In this document: piece after piece, positions 1 through 6,769 of the stretch
Layout: each line of letters opens with the position of its first letter
How positions within the stretch are numbered: position 1 is the first letter of the stretch
Assembly (NCBI GenBank): GCA_900546105.1
Contig: URBP01000015.1
Location: forward strand, 1-30,724
Source: an uncultured Collinsella sp.
Lineage (GTDB): Bacteria; Actinomycetota; Coriobacteriia; Coriobacteriales; Coriobacteriaceae
Reading direction: 5' to 3'
Length of the DNA stretch: 30,724 bases
The notes under the pieces: generated by a model
What the model saw: only the letters and a program-made list of their open reading frames with translations
Told to the model about the DNA's origin: nothing
The model's database searches: none
Made by a program: the position numbers and the translations under genes

Positions 1-27
1 AAAAATACCGCTCACCGGTCATAATGA

Positions 28-55
28 TTGTTCTGGCTTTGGGCTTGTCTACAAT
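28..55 (+). promoter_or_regulatory. sigma70-type promoter of the PTS operon
   Basis: A -35-like TTGTTC (28-33) and a -10-like TACAAT (50-55) are separated by 16 bases. Transcription would start near 62, leaving a leader of about 130 bases before the EIIA start codon. That leader holds the candidate antiterminator described next. The call is by motif only. Confidence 0.55.
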
Positions 56-80
56 AACTCCCGTAAAAAGAAATGCGGAA

Positions 81-168
81 GGTTACCGAGTCCCTCGGAC
101 GTGGGCCTAACCAAAGTCTTTGAACGGGTGTGTCTCTATGGATGCATTCGCTTGATTTTGGTTGGGCT
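81..168 (+). promoter_or_regulatory. candidate LicT antiterminator (RAT) overlapping a competing terminator-like stem
   Basis: Bases 81-112 can fold into a two-part hairpin: GGTTA (81-85) with TAACC (108-112), and CCGAG (86-90) with CTCGG (94-98), leaving an asymmetric internal loop at 99-107. Bases 104-116 can instead pair with 156-168 in a 13-pair stem including G-U pairs, which would destroy the first hairpin. The second stem is followed by only a weak U-rich stretch. Mutually exclusive stems like these are the hallmark of BglG/LicT-controlled leaders, and a LicT gene lies in this operon. The primary sequence matches the Bacillus RAT consensus poorly, so the role is inferred. Confidence 0.4.
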
Positions 169-192
169 ATATTTATGAAGGGACATGCCACC

Positions 193-705
193 ATGGGTTT
201 CTTTTCTCGCCTGATGGGCGGTTCGGATGAGCAGAAGACTGCGACCTCCGAGTTCGAAATCCTCGCTCCCGTTTCCGGCGAGCTTGTTCATCTAGAAAAT
301 ACCAATGACCCCGCTTTTAGCAGCCGTGCCGTGGGCGATGGCGTTGCCGTGGTTCCCCAAGAGGGAACGGTGTGCGCTCCTGTTTCCGGCACCGTCGCGG
401 CGTTGTTTCCGACTGAGCACGCGCTGGGCATCATGTCCGACGACAGCTCTGCTCAGGTGATGCTGCATATCGGAATCGACACTGTTAAACTTGAGGGCAA
501 GGGCTTCCATGCGCTTGTTGCTCAGGGTGACCATGTCGACGCGGGCCAGCCCCTCGTCGAGGTCGATTTCGACGCGGTTCGCGCCGCTGGCTTCGACCCC
601 ACGGTCTTCGTTATCGTGTGCGAGCGCTCGGAGAACTCGACTCTTCGTGAGCATGCTTCCGGCCCTGTTGCTGTTAAAGAGCCTGTCGTCTGGCTTTCCG
701 AGTAA
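193..705 (+). CDS. PTS glucose-type EIIA component
   Basis: This 170-residue cytosolic phosphocarrier belongs to the EIIA-Glc (Crr-like) family. It takes phosphate from HPr and passes it to an EIIB domain. Both active-site histidines are visible: H76 in PTEHALGI and H92, the phosphorylated residue, in LHIGIDTVKLEGKGF. The fold runs from an N-terminal APVSG strand to a VIVCE strand near the C-terminus. The start at 193 is preferred over earlier in-frame codons because GAAGGGA lies about 8 bases upstream and family homology begins just after it. The gene opens the operon and is followed by licT, so it most likely serves the EIICB at 1678-3294, which has no EIIA domain. Being free-standing, it could also serve other permeases or act in catabolite control. 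Confidence 0.93.
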   Translation: MGFFSRLMGGSDEQKTATSEFEILAPVSGELVHLENTNDPAFSSRAVGDGVAVVPQEGTVCAPVSGTVAALFPTEHALGIMSDDSSAQVMLHIGIDTVKLEGKGFHALVAQGDHVDAGQPLVEVDFDAVRAAGFDPTVFVIVCERSENSTLREHASGPVAVKEPVVWLSE

Positions 706-723
706 ATTCTTGTGGTGGGTACC

Positions 724-1578
724 GTGGTTATCAAGCGAGTTTTCAACAATAACGTCGCAATGGTCACTTCGGACGATGGCTCCGAGCTCATCGTCATCGG
801 CCGAGGCCTCTGCTTTGGCCGCCATGCCGGCGACGCTATCGATGAGGCATCGGTCGAAAAGACCTATGCGCTGCAGGAGGGAACTTCTCAGGATTCGCGT
901 ACGATTGACCGCTTGACACATCTTTTGGAGTCCATCCCCACCGTCAACCTCGTGATTTCCGAGGACATTGTTCAGATGCTCCGTCGAGAGCTCAATGTTG
1001 ATATCAACGACAAGATTCTCATTGCTCTCGCAGACCATATCAGTCTTGCTTTGGAGCGCGAGCGTAAGGGCGTCCCCTGCGAGAATCCGTTGCTGCTCGA
1101 GATCCAGCAGTTCTATCGCAAGGAGTACGCGCTTGCGGGCCGTGCGCTGCAGATTATCAAGGAGTATATGGGCATCCAGATGAGCGAAGAAGAGCAGGGT
1201 TTCATTACGCTGCATATCGTCAACGCCACTATGCCGCAGCGCTCTGACCGTCTGATTGTTTCGGTCCAGCTTGTTCGCGACGTGCTCGCGATTGTTTCCG
1301 AGCACTATGCCACGACCCTTGACGTCACCTCGTTGCCGTACGAGCGTTTCGTTCGCCATCTGCAGTTTTTTGCGCAGCGAGCGCTCGATCCCGCGGCGGG
1401 GCAGGTCAATGGCGACGCGCTGTTCCGTATCGATGAAACGGCGTATCCGAGGGCGTTCTCGTGTGCGGAGTCAATTGCCGACCACTTAGCGTCTACCTAT
1501 AACGTTGTCGTTACCGATGCCGAGAAGAGTTATCTCGCATATCACATTGTTAACCTGCTTGGAGAACCTGGTCTCTAG
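724..1578 (+). CDS. licT: LicT/BglG-family transcription antiterminator
   Basis: This 284-residue RNA-binding antiterminator has an N-terminal CAT domain (about 1-55, beginning MVIKRVFNNN) and two PTS regulation domains, PRD1 (about 65-170) and PRD2 (about 175-284). The four regulatory histidines of the family are present: H105 (ADHIS), H164 (LHIVN), H212 (VRHLQF) and H274 (AYHIVN). By family knowledge, EII-dependent phosphorylation of PRD1 inhibits it and HPr-dependent phosphorylation of PRD2 activates it. The GTG at 724 is preferred over GTG 712 because the CAT domain starts there and a GGTGGG sits just upstream. It lies between the EIIA and EIICB genes and probably binds the operon leader at 81-112. 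Confidence 0.93.
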   Translation: MVIKRVFNNNVAMVTSDDGSELIVIGRGLCFGRHAGDAIDEASVEKTYALQEGTSQDSRTIDRLTHLLESIPTVNLVISEDIVQMLRRELNVDINDKILIALADHISLALERERKGVPCENPLLLEIQQFYRKEYALAGRALQIIKEYMGIQMSEEEQGFITLHIVNATMPQRSDRLIVSVQLVRDVLAIVSEHYATTLDVTSLPYERFVRHLQFFAQRALDPAAGQVNGDALFRIDETAYPRAFSCAESIADHLASTYNVVVTDAEKSYLAYHIVNLLGEPGL

Positions 1579-1677
1579 GCATAACGTGCCCACACATCGA
1601 TTGATATAAGGCAAGGCTCACGGTCTTGTCCAGGGCACACCTATCTCAATTTGCGGAAAAGGAAGGGGAGTACCGCT

Positions 1678-3294
1678 ATGACCGCAAAAAAGAAGTTCAA
1701 TTTCAAAGCGCCGTTGGAGGTGTTCGCGAAGTCGATCGTTCAGCCGATGATGTATCTCTCGGTTGCCGGCATCCTGCTCATCGTGGGCATCATTCTGACC
1801 AACAAGACCATCTGCGCCGTGATCCCTGTGCTGGGCTCCGGTCCGTTCCAGCTCGTGGGCGCCGTTGTCTATCAGTCGCTGATGTTTATCATCAACAACC
1901 TTTCGATTCTGTTCTGCGTGGGCATCGCCGGTGCCATGGCAAAGAAGAACAAGGGCCACGCTTCGCTGATCGCCCTGATGTCGTTCTTCCTGTTCCTGCA
2001 GGCCAATAACATCGTGCTCAACGCCACCGGTTCTCTTGCCGAGGCGAGCGGCATGCTCGGCCTTACCGGAACCGGCCAGAGCACCGGTATGGGCATTCAG
2101 GTGCTCGATACCGGCGTGTTTGGCGGCATCATTCTTGGTTGCATCACCGGTGCCGTGTTCAACAAGTACTCCAACAAGCAGTTCCCCATTGCTCTTTCGA
2201 TGTTCTCGGGCGTTCGCTTCCCGTTCCTGATCATGATCATCATTTCCTGGATCATGGGCGCTGGCTTCTGCATCGTTTGGCCTCCGGTTCAGGGTGCCAT
2301 CTCCTCCGTTGCCGGCATCATTAAGGAGTCGGGCAACATCGGTCTGTTTATCTACGGCATGCTCAACAAGCTGCTCGTTCCCACCGGTCTGCACCACCTC
2401 ATCTACACCCCGTTCCAGTTCTCCGATGTGGGTGGCACCCTGACGCTGGGCGATCAGGTTATCGCCGGCGCCTATCCCATCCGTGTCGCCGAGATGGCAA
2501 TGACGGGCCAGCCCTTCTCCGATAGCACCTACTTCAACAGCTACACCTTCAACAACCTGTGGCCCTACATCGGTATCGGTCTCGCCTTTATCTTCACCGC
2601 CTATAAGCGGAACAAGGACAAGACCAAGGCCGTCATCATCCCGCTGATCATCACCGCCGTGCTTTCCTGCGTGACCGAGCCCATGGACTTCCTCTTTGTC
2701 TTTGCCGCTCCCGTGCTCTTTGTCGTCCACTCGGTTCTTTCCGGCATCTTCCTGGTCCTGCTCAAGGTCCTCTCCGTGCCCGCTTCGACTGCAGGCGGCA
2801 TCATCAACATCGTTGTTTCCAACCTGGTCCTTGGTGTCGATAAGACCAACTGGCCGGTCATGCTGGTGCTTGGAGTTCTCAACGCCGCTCTGTACTTCTT
2901 CCTCTTCACCTTCCTTATTAAGAAGCTCAACCTCCACACGCCTGGTCGCGAGGAGGAGTCCGAGCTCGCCGAGTCCGTTGCCGAGGGCGAGGCCGCCGCG
3001 TCTGTCGCGGTGAAGCAGGGCGCTGTTGCCGCGGCTCCCGCAGAGGGCGTCGATGCGGGCATCGCCGATCTGGTCGCAGGTCTTGGCGGCAAGGATAACA
3101 TCGAGGAGCTCGAGAACTGCTTTACACGTCTCCGCGTGAACGTTAAGAACCCGGACCTCATTGATGAGAACCTCATTAACCACGTGCCCAACAGCGGCAT
3201 CAACCGCAACGGCAACAACATTCAGATCATCTTTGGCATGAAAGTCGCCGAGATGCGTGACAAGGTCGAAAACGCAATTGAGAAGGAGCAGTAA
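1678..3294 (+). CDS. PTS alpha-glucoside/maltose-type EIICB permease
   Basis: This 538-residue inner-membrane permease imports and phosphorylates a sugar. The EIIC domain (about 1-425) has around ten hydrophobic segments, the conserved PTGLHHLIYTPF segment, and a TEP motif in CVTEPMDFLF. A charged, Ala/Glu-rich linker (about 425-465) leads to an EIIB domain (about 466-538) whose phosphorylatable cysteine is in NCFTRLRV. The organisation matches alpha-glucoside-specific EIICB proteins such as MalX/AglA types, and no EIIA domain is attached. ATG 1678 is chosen because GGAAGGGG lies about 9 bases upstream; the earlier TTG at 1651 lacks support. The GH4 gene starts 3 bases after its stop, which strongly supports an alpha-glucoside substrate (maltose, trehalulose or similar). 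The exact sugar cannot be read from sequence. Confidence 0.9.
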   Translation: MTAKKKFNFKAPLEVFAKSIVQPMMYLSVAGILLIVGIILTNKTICAVIPVLGSGPFQLVGAVVYQSLMFIINNLSILFCVGIAGAMAKKNKGHASLIALMSFFLFLQANNIVLNATGSLAEASGMLGLTGTGQSTGMGIQVLDTGVFGGIILGCITGAVFNKYSNKQFPIALSMFSGVRFPFLIMIIISWIMGAGFCIVWPPVQGAISSVAGIIKESGNIGLFIYGMLNKLLVPTGLHHLIYTPFQFSDVGGTLTLGDQVIAGAYPIRVAEMAMTGQPFSDSTYFNSYTFNNLWPYIGIGLAFIFTAYKRNKDKTKAVIIPLIITAVLSCVTEPMDFLFVFAAPVLFVVHSVLSGIFLVLLKVLSVPASTAGGIINIVVSNLVLGVDKTNWPVMLVLGVLNAALYFFLFTFLIKKLNLHTPGREEESELAESVAEGEAAASVAVKQGAVAAAPAEGVDAGIADLVAGLGGKDNIEELENCFTRLRVNVKNPDLIDENLINHVPNSGINRNGNNIQIIFGMKVAEMRDKVENAIEKEQ

Positions 3295-3297
3295 ACA

Positions 3298-4680
3298 ATG
3301 ATCATTACTCTGTGTGGTGGCGGATCCACCTTTACCCCCGGCATCGTCAAGTCCATCGCTCTGCGCAAGGACGAGCTCGACGTTGACGAGATTCGTCTGT
3401 ACGACATCAACGAGGAGCGCCAGCGCAAGATCGGCGTGCTCGTGGACTGGATTTTGCACGAGGACCTTGGCCTGGACATCAAGCTCACGGTGACCACCGA
3501 CAAGGAGACCGCCTTTACGGACGCGAGCTTCGTGTTTGCCCAGATGCGCGTGGGCGGCTACGCCATGCGCGAGCAGGACGAGAAGATTCCGCTGCGTCAC
3601 GGCTGCGTGGGCCAGGAGACCTGCGGTTGCGGCGGCCTTGCCTACGGCATGCGCACCATCTTCCCCATGGTCGAGCTGATCGATGACGTTGAGAAGTACG
3701 CCAAGAAGGATTACTGGATTCTCAACTACTCCAACCCTGCCGCCATCGTCTCCGAGGGCTGCCGCGTCCTGCGCCCCAACGCTCGCATCATCAACATCTG
3801 CGACATGCCGATCGCGATTATCGACGTGGTATGCGCCGCGCTCGATATCGACAAGAAGGATGTCGAGTACGATTACTTTGGCCTCAACCACTTTGGTTGG
3901 TTCACCTCGATCCGCCACAAGGGCGAGGAGGTGCTCCCGCAGCTGCGCGAGTACATCAAGGAGCATGAGATTCTGCTGCCCGATTCTTACCTCAAGGGCA
4001 TGGGCTCGCTCATGGCAAAGAAGCCCGAGGAGACCGCCGACGAGCACCCCGAGCAGAACCGTCACACCAAGGGCAGCTGGTACTACGTCTGGAAGGGCGA
4101 GTACGAGATCATGGAGTGCTTCCCGGAGTACCTGCCCAACACGTATCTGAACTACTACCTGCAGCAGAAGGAGTTCGTCGAGCATTCCAACCCCGAGCGC
4201 ACCCGTGCTAACGAGGTCGAGGAGACGCGCGAGAAGAACCTCTTCGACGGCATCGACCATTACGAGAAGACGGGCGAGATCGACGAGAGCACGTTCTACG
4301 CGGGCAGCCACGGCGACTGGATTGCCGATCTGGCTATCGCTCTGAAGAACGACACCAAGCAGCGCTTCCTGGTCATTTGCGAGAACAAGGGCGCTATCCC
4401 CAACATGCCCTATGACGCTATGGTCGAGCTGCCTGCCTACATTGGCAAGAACGGCCCCGAGGTCATCAGCCGCGATAACATTCCTCTGTTCCAGCAGGGC
4501 CTCATGATGCAGCAGCTGAACTCGGAGAAGCTCGTGGTCGAGGCTACGATCGAGGGTTCGTACGAGAAGGCGCTCAAGGCCTTTACGCTGAACAAGACCG
4601 TGCCGTCGATGAAGGTCGCCAAGGAGGTTCTCGACGACATGATCGAGGCCAACAAGGGTTACTGGCCCGAGCTTAAGTAA
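3298..4680 (+). CDS. GH4 6-phospho-alpha-glucosidase (GlvA/MalH type)
   Basis: This 460-residue cytosolic glycosidase belongs to family GH4, which hydrolyses through NAD+-dependent redox chemistry with Mn2+. The N-terminus has the dinucleotide-binding CGGGSTFTPGIV. The metal site is seen in C168-D169 (NICDMP) and H198 (LNHFGW), matching the GlvA cysteine, aspartate and histidine. Tyr262/263 lie where the GlvA catalytic tyrosine is expected. GQETCGCGG (105-113) resembles the family's GQETCG segment. The length is typical. The product would be glucose 6-phosphate plus glucose or another sugar, from the phosphorylated disaccharide delivered by the adjacent EIICB. The gene follows the permease by 3 bases, with its ribosome-binding site (GAGAAGGAG) inside the permease end. 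Family names in use include malH, glvA and aglB. Confidence 0.95.
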   Translation: MIITLCGGGSTFTPGIVKSIALRKDELDVDEIRLYDINEERQRKIGVLVDWILHEDLGLDIKLTVTTDKETAFTDASFVFAQMRVGGYAMREQDEKIPLRHGCVGQETCGCGGLAYGMRTIFPMVELIDDVEKYAKKDYWILNYSNPAAIVSEGCRVLRPNARIINICDMPIAIIDVVCAALDIDKKDVEYDYFGLNHFGWFTSIRHKGEEVLPQLREYIKEHEILLPDSYLKGMGSLMAKKPEETADEHPEQNRHTKGSWYYVWKGEYEIMECFPEYLPNTYLNYYLQQKEFVEHSNPERTRANEVEETREKNLFDGIDHYEKTGEIDESTFYAGSHGDWIADLAIALKNDTKQRFLVICENKGAIPNMPYDAMVELPAYIGKNGPEVISRDNIPLFQQGLMMQQLNSEKLVVEATIEGSYEKALKAFTLNKTVPSMKVAKEVLDDMIEANKGYWPELK

Positions 4681-4712
4681 AAGCAACAGGGTTGCTGACC
4701 GCATACCTGGAG

Positions 4713-4755
4713 CAATGCCCCGTCCACGTGATTGCGTGGGCGGGGCATTGTCATT
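4713..4755 (+). terminator. rho-independent terminator of the PTS operon
   Basis: A stem of 16 pairs with one G-U pair joins 4713-4728 to 4735-4750 around a short loop (about 4729-4734), with a CAATGCCCCG arm facing CGGGGCATTG. It is followed by TCATTT, a weak T tract. It lies 32 bases after the GH4 stop codon. Confidence 0.8.
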
Positions 4756-4776
4756 TGGTAACGCGTTTTATCAAAT
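4753..4776 (+). promoter_or_regulatory. imperfect palindrome upstream of hydrogenase operon, candidate operator
   Basis: ATTTGGTAA (4753-4761) and TTATCAAAT (4768-4776) are inverted copies matching at 8 of 9 positions around CGCGTT. The site lies between the PTS terminator and the hydrogenase operon. The spacing does not fit the FNR/CRP pattern TTGAT-N4-ATCAA, so no regulator is named. A possible -10 (TAATGT, 4794-4799) lies 17 bases downstream. Confidence 0.35.
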
Positions 4777-4789
4777 ATGGCATTTATCT

Positions 4790-4812
4790 GCGGTAATGTT
4801 CTATTTCACCGC
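4790..4812 (+). repeat. possible relic of the long palindromic repeat family
   Basis: GCGGT (4790-4794) and ACCGC (4808-4812) form a short stem, and CTATTTCACCGC (4801-4812) matches exactly 12 bases of the 3' arm of the palindrome at 19413-19475. It may be a shortened copy of that family, or chance. The rest of 4751-4936 holds the operator candidate, a weak promoter and two small hairpins. Confidence 0.3.
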
Positions 4813-4851
4813 TGAGGGTGACATTTCATGCCGCCTGCCGAACTGCGTGGA

Positions 4852-4915
4852 GACCTAACAACTTTTTAGGTCAGTGTTGTGCGTGTAGCAATTTCGCCCG
4901 GCCTCGCCTCCGGGC
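4852..4915 (+). other. two small hairpins in the hydrogenase operon leader
   Basis: The first hairpin pairs GACCTAA (4852-4858) with TTAGGTC (4866-4872). The second pairs GCCCGG (4896-4901) with CCGGGC (4910-4915), just before the GAGAGGGG ribosome-binding site at 4924-4931. They could be leader structures or an operator. No known riboswitch was recognised. Confidence 0.25.
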
Positions 4916-4936
4916 TGCCATGTGAGAGGGGATCTT

Positions 4937-6769
4937 ATGGCTCGACTGCATGTAATGGAACGCAGCCACGCTCAGGCCGTCATGGACGACCTGCACGATG
5001 CGCTCGGACGCCGTTTGGCGGTGAGTTCGCTCGCCCCGTGTCCCGTTGAGTTTACGGCAGCGCTCGTCAACCTGTGCTCCACTCAGAGCTGTGGCAAGTG
5101 CACGCCCTGCCGCGTGGGCCTGAGCGCACTGAGTGACCTGCTCGCTGATGTGCTCGAAGGGCGTGCCGATGAGTCTACGCTCAACCTGATTGAGCGCACG
5201 GCCCGCACCATCTACCTTTCGAGCGACTGCGCCATCGGCTACGAAGCTGGCGCCATGGCGCTCACAGCTATTCGTGGCTTCCGTGATGACTTTGAGCACC
5301 ACATCCGTGAGCATTCCTGCGGCTTTGATCGCGAGGCCCGCGTTCCGTGTGTCTCGGGCTGCCCGGCGCACGTCGACATTCCCGGTTACATTTCGCTCGT
5401 CGAGGCCGGCCGCTATGCTGATGCCGTCAAGGTCATCCGCAAGAACAACCCGCTCCCGCTCGTCTGCGGCCTGGTGTGCGAGCATCCCTGCGAGATGCAC
5501 TGTCGCCGTGGCATGGTCGACGACCCCATGAACATCCTCGCCCTCAAGCGTTTTGCCGTTGAGCACAGTGACCTCAACGACCACAAGCCGCATGTAGTGG
5601 ACAACACCGGTAAGCGCGTCGCCGTGATTGGCGGCGGCCCAGCCGGCCTTTCCTGCGCCTACTACCTGGCCGTGATGGGCCATAAGGTGACCATCTTTGA
5701 GCAGCGCCACCACCTGGGCGGCATGCTGCGCTATGGCATTCCCAGCTACCGTCTGCCACGCGAGCGCCTGCAGGCCGAGATCGATTGGATCTTGAGCGCC
5801 GGCATCGACGTGGAACTCGAACGCTCCGTGAACGGCGAGGAGCTTGCCCGCCTGCGCGACGAGTTCGATGCTGTCTACCTGGCCATCGGTGCCCATAGCG
5901 ACAAGAAGCTCGGCCTTCCGGGCGAAGAGGCGCCCGGCGTGGAGCCGGCCGTCAAGATGCTGCGCGCCATCGGCGACGACGAGCTGCCCGACCTGAGCGG
6001 CCAGCGCGTGTGCGTCATCGGCGGCGGCAACGTTGCCATGGACGTGGCCCGTTCTGCTGTGCGCTGCGGTGCCGAAAAGGTGAGCATCGTCTACCGCCGT
6101 CGCATCTGCGACATGACGGCCCAAGACGCCGAGATCACCGGCGCCCAGGCCGAGGGCTGCGAGGTGCTGGAGCTCACGGCCCCGCTCGCCATCGAGACGG
6201 GCGAGGACGGTCGCGTGCGCGGTCTGCGCGTACAGCCGCAGATTATCGGCGAGCCCCGTCGTGGGCGTCCGGCCCCGCGTGCCGCCGCCACGCCCGAGCG
6301 CGTCATCCCCTGCGAGCGCGTGTTTGTGGCCATTGGCCAGGACATCGATTCCAAGCCGTTTGAGGAGATGGGCATTGCCTGCAAGTGGGGCTGCGTCGTC
6401 ACCGATCCGGACGGCGCCGTGCCCAACTTCGACGGACTCTTTAGCGGCGGCGACTGCCAGACCGGCCCCGCTACCGTTATCCGCGCCATCAACGCCGGCC
6501 GCGTGGCCTCGGCAAATATCGACCGCTACCTGGGCTTCGACCACAAGATCAAGCTTGAGGTCGAGCTGCCGACCGTCCAGTTTAAGGGTAAGCACGAGTG
6601 CGGCCGCTGCGAGCTGGGCGAGCGCGAGGCTGGCGAGCGTATTCACGATTGGAATCTGGTCGAGCAAGGTCTTACCGAGCAGGAGGCACGCCAGGAGGCG
6701 AGCCGCTGCCTGCGCTGCGATCACTTTGGCTTTGGCGCGTTCCGCGGAGGGAGGAACCTGGAATGGTAG
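4937..6769 (+). CDS. hydrogenase-associated NAD(P)H oxidoreductase, NuoF C-terminal/GltD-like fusion
   Basis: This 610-residue cytosolic iron-sulfur flavoprotein is predicted to move electrons between NAD(P)H and the hydrogenase encoded next. Residues about 40-120 match only the C-terminal 4Fe-4S part of NuoF (SCGKCTPCR, C52/C55/C58, with C98 in DCAIG); the NuoF FMN/NADH domain is absent. A GltD-type 4Fe-4S region follows (C138, C142, C177, C181, C185, C189). Next come an FAD-binding motif VIGGGPAGLSCAYY (about 230) and a second nucleotide motif VIGGGNVAMDVARS (about 360), where VYRRR slightly favours NADP(H). The C-terminus carries more cysteines (CGRCELG, CLRCD). ATG 4937 has GAGAGGGG 5 bases upstream. 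Its last 7 bases overlap the start of hydA, suggesting translational coupling. Similar GltD-like partners are known for several [FeFe]-hydrogenases and for SfrB/Nfn-type enzymes. Confidence 0.85.
   Translation: MARLHVMERSHAQAVMDDLHDALGRRLAVSSLAPCPVEFTAALVNLCSTQSCGKCTPCRVGLSALSDLLADVLEGRADESTLNLIERTARTIYLSSDCAIGYEAGAMALTAIRGFRDDFEHHIREHSCGFDREARVPCVSGCPAHVDIPGYISLVEAGRYADAVKVIRKNNPLPLVCGLVCEHPCEMHCRRGMVDDPMNILALKRFAVEHSDLNDHKPHVVDNTGKRVAVIGGGPAGLSCAYYLAVMGHKVTIFEQRHHLGGMLRYGIPSYRLPRERLQAEIDWILSAGIDVELERSVNGEELARLRDEFDAVYLAIGAHSDKKLGLPGEEAPGVEPAVKMLRAIGDDELPDLSGQRVCVIGGGNVAMDVARSAVRCGAEKVSIVYRRRICDMTAQDAEITGAQAEGCEVLELTAPLAIETGEDGRVRGLRVQPQIIGEPRRGRPAPRAAATPERVIPCERVFVAIGQDIDSKPFEEMGIACKWGCVVTDPDGAVPNFDGLFSGGDCQTGPATVIRAINAGRVASANIDRYLGFDHKIKLEVELPTVQFKGKHECGRCELGEREAGERIHDWNLVEQGLTEQEARQEASRCLRCDHFGFGAFRGGRNLEW

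Noticed and set aside
1618..4704. Minus-strand open frame of over 1000 codons opposite the PTS operon
   Set aside because: It mirrors the well-supported EIICB and GH4 genes. Its low-complexity Leu/Val/Asp-rich product and lack of a ribosome-binding site mark it as a high-GC shadow frame.
4813..4832. Possible Rex site (TGA...TCA) upstream of the hydrogenase operon
   Set aside because: The half-sites are separated by four bases instead of six and lack the outer TG/CA, so it does not fit the Rex consensus.
4871..6724. Long minus-strand frame opposite the flavoprotein gene
   Set aside because: The plus-strand gene has clear cofactor motifs throughout. The opposite frame is Ala/His-rich with no recognisable domain.
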